Assembly: GCA_030041045.1 (NCBI GenBank) | Contig: JASHOQ010000048.1 | Coordinates: 119,515 to 183,514, forward strand | Length of the DNA stretch: 64,000 nt | DNA from: Acidobacteriaceae bacterium | GTDB lineage: Bacteria; Acidobacteriota; Terriglobia; Terriglobales; Acidobacteriaceae | Reading direction: 5' to 3' | In this document: positions 35,409 to 43,181 of the stretch, piece after piece | Layout of the letters: the number at the start of each line of letters is the position of its first letter | Position numbering within the stretch: the stretch's first letter is position 1 | Position numbers and translations under genes: made by a program | The notes under the pieces: generated by a model | Told to the model about the DNA's origin: nothing | Database searches by the model: none | What the model saw: the letters and a program-made list of their open reading frames with translations, nothing else

Positions 35409-37013
35409 ATGACCACCGCCGCCGTTCTCTCCACGACGATCCCGCCGCGCAGCCCACAGGGCCCATTCGCCAACGAGCCTTTCACCGATTTCAAAATGCC
35501 CGAGAATGAGCGCGATCAGTTCGCTGCGCTCGAGCGCGTAGCCTCCGAGCTCGGCCGCGAATACCGGCTCATCATTGGCGGCGAACGGCTGACCACCGCG
35601 GACAAGATTCGCTCGCTCAATCCGGCACGGCCGGCGCAAGTGGTCGGCGTGCATCAGAAGGCCGGCGCCGAGCACGCAGACAAGGCCATGGCTGCGGCGC
35701 TCAAGGCATTCGAAACCTGGAGCCGCGCTTCGGTCAGCGACCGCACCTCCCTGCTGCTGAACGCGGCCGCAATGATTCGCGAGCGCAAGTTCGACTTCAT
35801 GGCCTGGCTCACCTACGAGGTGGGCAAGAACTGGGCCGAGGCCGACGCCGACGTGGGCGAGACCATCGATTTCCTCGAGTTTTACGCGCGCGAGGCGCTG
35901 CGCCTTTCCCGGGCCACCACACCCATCCAATATCCCGGCGAGCGCAACGAATTGCTTTACATTCCCCTGGGCGTGGGTGCCGTGATTCCGCCGTGGAATT
36001 TTCCCTTCGCCATCATGGCCGGCATGACTGCGGCGGCCATCGTCACCGGCAACACCGTCGTGCTCAAGCCTTCGAGCGACTCGCCAACCATCGCCGCAAA
36101 GTTTGTGGAAGTTCTCGAAGACGCCGGCATGCCCGACGGCGTGGTCAACTTCTGCCCCGGCTCGGGCGCAGCCTTCGGCAACGCGATCGTCGAGCACCCC
36201 AAGACACGCTTCATCGCCTTCACCGGGTCGAAGCCCGTTGGGTTGGAAATTCACGAGCGCGCCGCCAAAACCATGCCCGGGCAGATCTGGATCAAGCGGA
36301 CGATTCTTGAGATGGGCGGCAAGGATTCGATCCTGGTTTGCGAAGACGCCGACTTCGATGCGGCCGTCGAAGGCGTGATCGCCTCGGCCTTCGGCTTCAG
36401 CGGGCAGAAGTGCTCGGCCTGCTCGCGCGCCATCGTCGAATCACCCATCTATGACGTCTTCGCCGAGCGGCTGCGGGAGCGCGCCGCGCAGCTCACGCTG
36501 GGCGACCCGGCCGCGAATCCCAACATGGGCCCGGTGATCAACAAGGCAGCGCTGGCCACGATGCTTGGCTACATCGAAAAGGGCAAGAAGGAAAGCCGGC
36601 TGCTAGCCGGCGGGTCGCCGCGGCGACCGCCGCAGACGGCCGATGGCGGCTTCTTCCTCGAGCCAACCATCTTCGCCGATGTGCCTCCCAATGGCGTTCT
36701 CGCCCAGGAGGAGATCTTCGGCCCCGTGCTCGCGCTCATCAAAGTGAATAGCTTTGAGGAGGGCCTCGCCGTCGCCAACAACACCGAGTACGGGCTCACG
36801 GGATCGGTTTACACGAGCGATGCGGCGAAGCTGGCCGTCGCCCGGCAGGAATTTCACGTGGGCAATCTCTACTTCAACCGCAAGTGCACCGGAGCCATGG
36901 TGGGCGCACATCCCTTCGGCGGATTCAACATGAGCGGCACAGACTCGAAGGCCGGCGGCCCGGATTACCTCTACCTGTTCACGCAGGCCAAAAGCGTGGC
37001 TGAAAAGCTCTGA
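35409..37013 (+). CDS. pruA: L-glutamate gamma-semialdehyde (P5C) dehydrogenase
   Basis: A 534-residue NAD-dependent aldehyde dehydrogenase of the RocA/PruA type, the second step of proline or arginine catabolism to glutamate. The NAD-site motif IPPWNFPFAIMAGMT, the catalytic Glu in LEMGGKDSIL and the catalytic Cys in SGQKCSACSRAI are all present. The C-terminal block HVGNLYFNRKCTGAMVG and FGGFNMSGTDSKAGGPDYL closely matches RocA. The frame allows a GTG at 35403; the ATG at 35409 is preferred but neither has a strong ribosome site. No proline dehydrogenase gene is next to it. Confidence 0.9.
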   Translation: MTTAAVLSTTIPPRSPQGPFANEPFTDFKMPENERDQFAALERVASELGREYRLIIGGERLTTADKIRSLNPARPAQVVGVHQKAGAEHADKAMAAALKAFETWSRASVSDRTSLLLNAAAMIRERKFDFMAWLTYEVGKNWAEADADVGETIDFLEFYAREALRLSRATTPIQYPGERNELLYIPLGVGAVIPPWNFPFAIMAGMTAAAIVTGNTVVLKPSSDSPTIAAKFVEVLEDAGMPDGVVNFCPGSGAAFGNAIVEHPKTRFIAFTGSKPVGLEIHERAAKTMPGQIWIKRTILEMGGKDSILVCEDADFDAAVEGVIASAFGFSGQKCSACSRAIVESPIYDVFAERLRERAAQLTLGDPAANPNMGPVINKAALATMLGYIEKGKKESRLLAGGSPRRPPQTADGGFFLEPTIFADVPPNGVLAQEEIFGPVLALIKVNSFEEGLAVANNTEYGLTGSVYTSDAAKLAVARQEFHVGNLYFNRKCTGAMVGAHPFGGFNMSGTDSKAGGPDYLYLFTQAKSVAEKL

Positions 37014-37069
37014 CTCCGCGCCGATCCCAGCATTCAACTCCCTCAGTACACGGAGTCCATCTTCAACCG

Positions 37070-37906
37070 ATGACAGCTCTCGAGTTCACCGTGGTGGTCT
37101 GGGCCCTGTCGGCGGTCGCCGGGTTTCTGGGCGCGCTCACCGGCCTCGGCGGCGGCGTCGTGGTGGTTCCCGCGCTTACGCTGGCCTTGGGCGTGGACAT
37201 CAAGTACGCCATCGGCGCATCGCTGGTTTCGGTCATCGCCACCTCCTCGGGCGCGGCGGCGGCGTACGTGCGCGAAGGCTTCTCCAACATCCGCATCGGC
37301 ATGTTTCTTGAGATCGCCACCACCCTGGGCGCGCTCGTCGGGGCCTTCCTCGCAAGCCGGGTGAGCACGCATGCGCTGGCTGTCATCTTCGGCCTGGTGC
37401 TCATTCATGCAGCACTCACTTCCCTGCTTCATCGCGAGGGCTCCGGTGCACGCGTCGAGTCGGACGCGCTGGCCCGGCGCTTGCGCCTCGGCGGCAGCTA
37501 TCCTGTCGACGGCCGCCGCGAAGAGTACGGCGTGCGCAACGTCCCCGCGGGCTTCGGATTGATGTTCGGAGCGGGCGCGCTTTCCGGGCTGCTGGGCATC
37601 GGCTCGGGCGCGGTAAAGGTGCTGGCCATGGACCGCGCCATGCGCATTCCCTTCAAAGTCTCCACCACCACCAGCAACTTCATGATCGGCGTCACCGCGG
37701 CGGCGAGCGCCGGAATGTATCTGAGCCGCGGTTTTATTGATCCGCGCGTGGCCATGCCGGTGATGCTGGGCGTGCTCGCCGGCGCGCTCCTCGGAACGCG
37801 GGTGCTGGTGCGCGCGCGGGTGAGGACGCTGCGCCTGGTCTTCGGCCTGGTGATTCTGGCCCTCGCCATCGAGATGATCGTGAACGGCATTACGGGAAAG
37901 GTATAG
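37070..37906 (+). CDS. TauE/SafE-family sulfite/anion exporter
   Basis: A 278-residue inner-membrane protein with about eight helices in two repeats. The family glycine-rich motif appears as GFLGALTGLGGGVVVVPAL near residues 18-36 and again as GALSGLLGIGSGAVKVLAM near 170. Members move small anions such as sulfite or sulfoacetate. A DUF1634 gene starts five bases later, a common pairing, which suggests the two act together. The substrate cannot be told from the sequence. Confidence 0.87.
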   Translation: MTALEFTVVVWALSAVAGFLGALTGLGGGVVVVPALTLALGVDIKYAIGASLVSVIATSSGAAAAYVREGFSNIRIGMFLEIATTLGALVGAFLASRVSTHALAVIFGLVLIHAALTSLLHREGSGARVESDALARRLRLGGSYPVDGRREEYGVRNVPAGFGLMFGAGALSGLLGIGSGAVKVLAMDRAMRIPFKVSTTTSNFMIGVTAAASAGMYLSRGFIDPRVAMPVMLGVLAGALLGTRVLVRARVRTLRLVFGLVILALAIEMIVNGITGKV

Positions 37907-37911
37907 ACGGA

Positions 37912-38277
37912 GTGGACGACAAGCGCCTTGAAACCATGATCGGCAAGCTCCTGCGCGCGGGCGTGCTGTTTTCGGCCGCGGTGGTCACGGTGGGCGGCAT
38001 CGTGTATCTCGCGCTCAACCACGCGGCGCGCGTGAGCTTTCGCACCTTTGTGGCTGGAGGCCCGGAGATTCGCACCGTTTCCGGCATTGCCCAGGCGGCC
38101 GTCCACCTCAACAGCCAGGGGCTGATGCAGGCGGGTCTGGTACTGCTTATCCTCACGCCTGTAGCCCGTGTGGCCATGGCCGTCGCCGGCTTTGCCCTGG
38201 AGCGGGACCGGCTATACACGATCGTCAGCCTCATCGTGCTGCTGATTCTTGCCTTTAGCCTGCTGCGCGCCGTCTAG
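37912..38277 (+). CDS. DUF1634 membrane protein
   Basis: A 121-residue protein with three hydrophobic helices at about residues 16-36, 70-93 and 100-119 and the family opening LETMIGKLLRAGVLFSAAVV. It begins with GTG preceded by ACGGAG. DUF1634 proteins are usually encoded beside a TauE/SafE transporter, as here, and are thought to be accessory subunits. Confidence 0.85.
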   Translation: MDDKRLETMIGKLLRAGVLFSAAVVTVGGIVYLALNHAARVSFRTFVAGGPEIRTVSGIAQAAVHLNSQGLMQAGLVLLILTPVARVAMAVAGFALERDRLYTIVSLIVLLILAFSLLRAV

Positions 38278-38400
38278 AGCGGTTCCACAGTACATGTAGC
38301 CATATTTAGCCATATTTCACAGTTGCGGAAGGTGGCTTTTTCTTGGTGAAAAAGCCACTTAGCATCTGCGGCTTCGGGAAACAGCAACTGTGAAACCGCT
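38278..38400. repeat. Structured palindromic element, 123 bp
   Basis: The outer arms AGCGGTTCCACAGT and ACTGTGAAACCGCT are inverted (13 of 14). An inner arm TTTCACAGTTGC (38315-38326) is perfectly complementary to GCAACTGTGAAA (38384-38395), which overlaps the right outer arm, so two folds exclude each other. The centre holds an 11-bp stem (GTGGCTTTTTC/GAAAAAGCCAC). AGCCATATTT is tandemly repeated at 38298-38317. Confidence 0.6.
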
Positions 38401-38637
38401 GTAGCCCTCGCCGCCTTTTCCTTGCGTCCAGAAACCCGCCGCTGCCTGGCAGATTCATACCGTAAAGCGCGTCTTTCCTGGGGTGAAACACCCGGCTTTT
38501 CGGCCCTCGAATGCGGGCAAAAGGGCGTCACATCTACAACTTCGTACATGGGTAATAACACCAAGGAATCATTGAGTTACACATCGGATTTGGGGTTTAC
38601 TAACGGAAGCGCAGTTTACATCTATCGAAAGAGCCTT

Positions 38638-38666
38638 GGGCCGGTTCACTCCCGGCCCTTTTTTTT
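38638..38666 (+). terminator. Strong terminator with no gene before it
   Basis: GGGCCGG and CCGGCCC form a perfect 7-bp stem around TTCACTC, followed by eight T. The nearest plus-strand gene ends 360 bases upstream, so it may end a long 3' tail of the TauE operon or an unannotated RNA between about 38400 and 38640. Confidence 0.65.
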
Positions 38667-38700
38667 GCCCTGCACATGCCTCATTTCAGATGCAGAAAGC

Positions 38701-38731
38701 AAAAGGGATCGCCCGTCTTGGGCAATCCCTT
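38701..38731 (-). terminator. Terminator of the LuxR-type gene
   Basis: On the minus strand, GGGATTGCCC and GGGCGATCCC pair (one G-U wobble) around a 5-base loop and are followed by TTTTGC. It lies about 33 bases after the stop. Confidence 0.7.
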
Positions 38732-38763
38732 GCGAGTTCGTGTTCTTCTTGGAGAGGGAGCCT

Positions 38764-39447
38764 TTAGGCCACTGCGTCGGCAGACGCCGCCTGCTCTTCG
38801 GCTTCCAACTTGCTGCCCACCTCGGCGGCCGCGGCAGCCAGCACGCGATGGTGAATGGTAAACAGGGCCAGCTCCAGGCGGTCACCCACCCCGGTCTTGT
38901 CATAAATTGAGCGCAGGTAGTTCTTGATCACCTGCTCGGTAGTTTTCAGGCGCATGGCGATCTCGCGGTTTTTGCAGCCCTGCACGATCAAGGCCACGAT
39001 GCGCATTTCTTTGGGCGTAAGCCGGTCGCGAACGCGCGTGCCCACCATGTCTTCCTGCGGCGAATCGGGCACCATCACCTGCGGCGGCATCCAGGTTTCG
39101 CCGGCGGCCACCCGGCGCACGCACTCCACCAGCGTAGGTCCGGTCACACTGCGGAAAACTACGCCGCGGAAGCCCTGTTGCAAATAGCTCGCGGCCGCTT
39201 CCGTGTTCTCCGCAATTACGATACCGCGGCTCCCCGTGGTCTCCAGCAACACCCGCAAGCGCGGAAAATCCGGGTGAAGCGATGCCGCGAACAAAACAAT
39301 CGAGGAGGGGAAAGTGGTGATAGCGTGATACATCCGCTCGAGATCCGTGCACTGGGCGATGATACGCAGATCCTCGTCCATTGCCAGCACCTTGGCTGTA
39401 CCGGCACGGAAGATCGCCTGCGAATCGGCCAGGATGATTTTATTCAT
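38764..39447 (-). CDS. LuxR/NarL-type regulator, degenerate receiver
   Basis: A 227-residue protein with an N-terminal receiver-like domain (about residues 1-125) and a C-terminal LuxR helix-turn-helix (about 140-200; RLTPKEMRIVALIVQGCKNR, then EIAMRLKTTEQVIKNYLRSI). The receiver begins KIILADSQAIFRAG but lacks the acidic pair. Where the phosphate-accepting Asp should be there is VLFAASLHPDF with Ala, so it is unlikely to be controlled by ordinary phosphorylation. It is divergent from the response-regulator/reductase fusion. Confidence 0.87.
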   Translation of the reverse strand: MNKIILADSQAIFRAGTAKVLAMDEDLRIIAQCTDLERMYHAITTFPSSIVLFAASLHPDFPRLRVLLETTGSRGIVIAENTEAAASYLQQGFRGVVFRSVTGPTLVECVRRVAAGETWMPPQVMVPDSPQEDMVGTRVRDRLTPKEMRIVALIVQGCKNREIAMRLKTTEQVIKNYLRSIYDKTGVGDRLELALFTIHHRVLAAAAAEVGSKLEAEEQAASADAVA

Positions 39448-39792
39448 GGTTTGTGCCCCGCTTGCTCATGTTTGTCTCTGCTGACCCCTTGGCGCCGGCT
39501 TGGCCCCCGCGAAAGCCTCAAGCGGCAGTATCGGCCCTGCAAGCTCTCGTTTCTTCGCCTTCTCGCTCCCTATCGGCAAAGGCAGACGCACTCTTGGCAG
39601 TGTCCTGGTTTGCTACACTTCAAATTGTCCTAGTCCCTTCTAACTGACAGGCTTAGGGGAGTCAATGACACTTTTGTTCTCCCGAACATGGGTTTGCACG
39701 GGGTAGTTTGCGTCCGTGTCTCCATTGTGAAGGCACCGAGCGGCTTCGTGGATCACACGAACGGGGGATGGGGCCGGTAGACTGGGAACGAT
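39448..39792. other. Divergent intergenic region
   Basis: 345 bases between the LuxR-type gene and the response-regulator/reductase gene, presumably holding both promoters. I see no clear -35/-10 pair, palindrome or repeat. A TTGGCA-like pattern near 39595 does not have sigma-54 spacing. Confidence 0.4.
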
Positions 39793-41445
39793 ATGGCAAG
39801 GCCGATCCTGCTGGCAGTCGACGACGACGTGAGTGTTCTGGAGGCCGTGGTTCAGGACCTGCGCCGGCAATACGGGTCGGCTTACCGGGTCATGCGGGCC
39901 GCCAGTGGGCAGGCCGCGCTCGATACCCTGGCGCAGCTCAAGACCCGCGACGAGCCTGTGGCCCTCCTCATCAGCGACCAGCGCATGCCGGGGATGACCG
40001 GGGTCGAGTTTCTGGAGCGGGCCAGGCCCCTCTATCCCGAGGCGCGACGGGTGCTGCTGACAGCCTACGCAGATACTGAGGCGGCCATCCGTGCCATCAA
40101 CTCGGCCCGCATTCACTATTACCTGAACAAGCCCTGGGACCCGCCGGAGGAGAAGCTCTATCCGGTTGTCAGCGATCTGCTCGAAGACTGGCAGGCCGGC
40201 TACCGGCCGCCGTTCGAGGGGCTGCGCGTGATCGGGCACCGCTGGCTGCTCAAAGACCACAAGGTGCGCAATTTTCTCTCCCGCAACCATGTGCCCTACC
40301 GCTGGCTTGACGTGACTGCCGGCGGCGACGGGCTGAAGCTGCTTGCCGAGCGGCAGCTCGATGCCTCGCGCCTCCCCGTGGTGCTGTTTGCCGACGGCAC
40401 GGCGCTCGTGGAACCGGAACTCGAGGAACTCGCCAGCCGCGTCGGCCTCAGCATCCAGGCGGCGCAGGAGTTCTACGATCTGGTGGTGGTGGGCGCCGGT
40501 CCGGCGGGGCTGGCTGCGGCAGTGTACGGCGCCAGCGAGGGGCTCAAAACGCTGGTGGTCGAGCCCGAGGCGCCCGGCGGGCAGGCCGGTTCCAGCTCGC
40601 GCATAGAGAATTATCTGGGCTTTCCCTCCGGCGTAACCGGCGCGGAGCTCGGCCGGCGCGCCTACACCCAGGCTTCGCGCTTCGGCGCCGAGTTCGTGGT
40701 CCAGCGCGCCACCGGCCTGCGGCTCGACGGCCAGTATCGTTTTGTGGGGCTGAGCGATGGGCGTGAGGTTTCCAGCCATTCCGTTCTCTTGTCTCCCGGG
40801 GTTCAGTACCGCAAGCTCGACGTTCCCGGCGCGGAGCGGCTCACCGGCCTCGGCATTTACTACGGTGCCGCCTTGGTTGAGGCCGCCTCCTGCAAAGGCG
40901 AAGACGTCTACATCGTGGGCGGCGCCAACTCCGCCGGGCAGGCGGCGCTGCACTTTGCAAAATATGCCCATACCGTGACCATGCTGGTGCGTGGTGATGG
41001 ACTTTCGGCCACGATGTCGAAATACTTGATCGATGAGATCGGAATTACATCGAATATTGTGGTGAATACCCGCACCCAGGTGATCGAGGCCATGGGTACG
41101 GAGCGCCTGGAGTTTGTACGGCTGCGCGGGCCTGACGGAGAGAAGCAGGTGCCGGCTACTTCGCTTTTTGTCTTTATCGGCGCGGCGCCGGTGACCGCCT
41201 GGCTGCCGGCGAGCGTGCTGCGCGATGACAAGGGGTTTGTGCTGGCGGGTCCCGATCTGCGCGTAAATGGCGGCTGGCCGGAGGTCTGGAAGGAGCTGCG
41301 CGAGCCGTTTCTCCTCGAGTCCAGCGTGCCCGGCGTGTTCGTGGCCGGCGATGTGCGCCACGGCTCGGTGAAGCGCGTGGCTTCGGCCGTCGGTGAAGGA
41401 TCGATTGCGGTGCAGCTGGTGCACCAGTATTTGGCTGGATTTTAG
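39793..41445 (+). CDS. Response regulator-thioredoxin reductase fusion
   Basis: A 550-residue protein. Residues 1-125 are a CheY-like receiver with DDD at 10-12, Asp62 in LLISDQRMPGM, the conserved Thr/Ala region and Lys in LNKPWDP. About 235-545 is a thioredoxin reductase-like flavoprotein with the FAD motif VVGAGPAGLAAAVYG, PGGQAGSSSRIENYLGFP, the NADPH motif VGGANSAGQAA and the closing GVFVAGDVRHGSVKRVASA. The redox-active CxxC that normally follows the central YY is missing (YYGAALVEAASCKG), so it cannot be an ordinary thioredoxin reductase. The histidine kinase gene 140 bases downstream is the likely partner. Confidence 0.9.
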   Translation: MARPILLAVDDDVSVLEAVVQDLRRQYGSAYRVMRAASGQAALDTLAQLKTRDEPVALLISDQRMPGMTGVEFLERARPLYPEARRVLLTAYADTEAAIRAINSARIHYYLNKPWDPPEEKLYPVVSDLLEDWQAGYRPPFEGLRVIGHRWLLKDHKVRNFLSRNHVPYRWLDVTAGGDGLKLLAERQLDASRLPVVLFADGTALVEPELEELASRVGLSIQAAQEFYDLVVVGAGPAGLAAAVYGASEGLKTLVVEPEAPGGQAGSSSRIENYLGFPSGVTGAELGRRAYTQASRFGAEFVVQRATGLRLDGQYRFVGLSDGREVSSHSVLLSPGVQYRKLDVPGAERLTGLGIYYGAALVEAASCKGEDVYIVGGANSAGQAALHFAKYAHTVTMLVRGDGLSATMSKYLIDEIGITSNIVVNTRTQVIEAMGTERLEFVRLRGPDGEKQVPATSLFVFIGAAPVTAWLPASVLRDDKGFVLAGPDLRVNGGWPEVWKELREPFLLESSVPGVFVAGDVRHGSVKRVASAVGEGSIAVQLVHQYLAGF

Positions 41446-41460
41446 GGCTTGGCATTGTGA

Positions 41461-41541
41461 AAGGGCACGACTTTAGTCGTGCCGCAAAAGCCGCATGAAC
41501 TTGGGGCTTTAGCCCCTGCGGGCCGTTGCTTTTCGGCCCGC
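41461..41541. repeat. REP-like triple hairpin
   Basis: Three adjacent hairpins are present: GCACGACT-TT-AGTCGTGC (41465-41482), GGGGCT-TT-AGCCCC (41503-41516) and GCGGGCCG...CGGCCCGC (41518-41541). It belongs to the same family as 3651, 10169 and 47590. Confidence 0.7.
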
Positions 41542-41584
41542 GGCTCGTGATGTAACCACTTCCAGGAGGATTGAGACCAGCGGG

Positions 41585-43048
41585 ATGAGCGAAGGTGGAA
41601 ATCCGATCGAGGCCGAGCCGATTCTGCTCAAGGACTTAGGCGAGACCCTATTTCGCACGCGCCCGTTCTCCGGAACCACCCCCGACGCGCTCAGCGGTGT
41701 GGAACGCACGGAGCGCGTAAAGGCCAAGGCCGGCGCCATGCTGGCTGGGAGCACCGATACCAGCCACTACTATTGGCTGCTGCTCGAGGGCGAAGCCCGG
41801 GCCGAGCGGCCTGAAAAGGACGGAACCTGGATTGCGGCGGGGATTGCCCGCGCCGGGGACGGCTTCGGCGAGGTGCCGATGCTCATGGGCAAGCCGCCGG
41901 GAGCCTTTCGCGTGATTGCTGCGCAGGATTCCCTACTTCTGCGCTTCGGCGAGCAGGAATTCTGGTCCATGCTCGCCTGCTGTCCTTCCGTCCGCAGCCA
42001 GGTGCTGGCCGATTTTTCGCAGCGTCTGCAGTCGTACCAGACTGAAGCTCTTCACCGCGAAAAACTCGTCTCGCTGGGAACGCTGGCCGCCGGCCTGATG
42101 CACGAGCTGCACAATCCCGGCTCGGCAGCCAAGCGCGCCGCCTCGCAGTTGCGCGAAAACCTGCTTCGCCTCCAGGAACTGAGTTTGCGCAATGCCGACA
42201 AGCAAAAAACCCCCGAGCAGCTGCAGTGCATGCGCGAACTGCTGGAGCACGCGCTCTCCGGCTGCCACATTCCGGCCATGAGCACGCTGGAGCAGTCCGA
42301 CGCCGAAGAGGCGCTGGGCGAGTGGCTCGCCTCCACGGGCGTCGACAATGCTTACGCCCTTGCGCCGGCCCTGGTGGGCATCGGATTCAAAAAAGACGAG
42401 CTGGCCTGTGCGCGCGAGGCATTTGATAAGGAAAGCTTTTCCGATGCGCTCAACTGGCTGGGCGCGCTGGTTTCGAGCGTCTCGCTCGTTTGCGCCATTG
42501 AGGAGAGCATCTCCCGCGTCTCCGATCTGGTGATGGCGGTGAAGAAATTTGCTTACGACGATCGCTCCGCCGGCCGCGAGCTGGATGTGCACGACAGCCT
42601 GCAGAGCACCCTGACCATCCTGAATCACAAGCTGCGCACCAAGAACATCTCTGTCGAGAAGCGTTTCGCCGCCTCACCCTCCACCATCCTCACGCGCGGT
42701 TCAGCGCTCAGCCAGGTCTGGACCAACCTCATCGACAATGCCGTGGATGCCTCCCCCAACGACGGCCACATCCTGGTGGAAACCTGGACCGAACCGGGCT
42801 GGCTCATGGTCTCGATTGCCGATCGCGGCGCCGGCATCCCCCCCGACGTGCTCCCGCACATCTTCGAGGCCTTCTTCACCACCAAGCCGCAGGGCTCCGG
42901 CACCGGCCTCGGCCTGGAGATTGTGCACCGCATCGTGACGCAAAAATTTGGCGGCAAGATCGACGTGGAATCCCAGCCCGGCAACACCCGTTTCATTGTG
43001 CGGCTGCCGGTCAACGATCCGGCCGCGGCGGCAACAACCCCCAAATAA
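41585..43048 (+). CDS. Histidine kinase with cNMP-binding-like domain
   Basis: A 487-residue cytoplasmic sensor kinase with no membrane helices. An N-terminal cyclic-nucleotide-binding fold (about residues 15-150; YYWLLLEGEARAERP, GDGFGEVPMLMGKPPGAFRV) is followed by a dimerisation domain with the H-box LAAGLMHELHNPGSAAKRA. The ATPase has the N-box NLIDNAVDAS, the G-boxes DRGAGIPPDV and GSGTGLGLEIV, and FFTTKP. The long insert between H-box and ATPase (about 200-320) is helical. It most likely signals to the receiver of the fusion protein encoded just upstream. Confidence 0.9.
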   Translation: MSEGGNPIEAEPILLKDLGETLFRTRPFSGTTPDALSGVERTERVKAKAGAMLAGSTDTSHYYWLLLEGEARAERPEKDGTWIAAGIARAGDGFGEVPMLMGKPPGAFRVIAAQDSLLLRFGEQEFWSMLACCPSVRSQVLADFSQRLQSYQTEALHREKLVSLGTLAAGLMHELHNPGSAAKRAASQLRENLLRLQELSLRNADKQKTPEQLQCMRELLEHALSGCHIPAMSTLEQSDAEEALGEWLASTGVDNAYALAPALVGIGFKKDELACAREAFDKESFSDALNWLGALVSSVSLVCAIEESISRVSDLVMAVKKFAYDDRSAGRELDVHDSLQSTLTILNHKLRTKNISVEKRFAASPSTILTRGSALSQVWTNLIDNAVDASPNDGHILVETWTEPGWLMVSIADRGAGIPPDVLPHIFEAFFTTKPQGSGTGLGLEIVHRIVTQKFGGKIDVESQPGNTRFIVRLPVNDPAAAATTPK

Positions 43049-43181
43049 TTCCCCAGGATCTTCTTCCGCAAAGTCCAAAGCCTTTGGGGATGCCGCGTTC
43101 CTCGCGTTGCGCTGCCCTGGAATTTTCCGCCGGGTCCGGTGGTAGGACCACCGGGCGCCGCAGGCGTTATGATGTTTGCGC

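Noticed and set aside
38422..38910. A 162-residue plus-strand frame across the orphan terminator
   Set aside because: It crosses a strong terminator hairpin and the antisense of the LuxR-type gene; composition looks random.
39590..39620. TTGGCA...TTGC resembling a sigma-54 promoter before the response-regulator fusion
   Set aside because: The GG and GC pairs are 14 bases apart instead of 10, so the site cannot function as a sigma-54 promoter.
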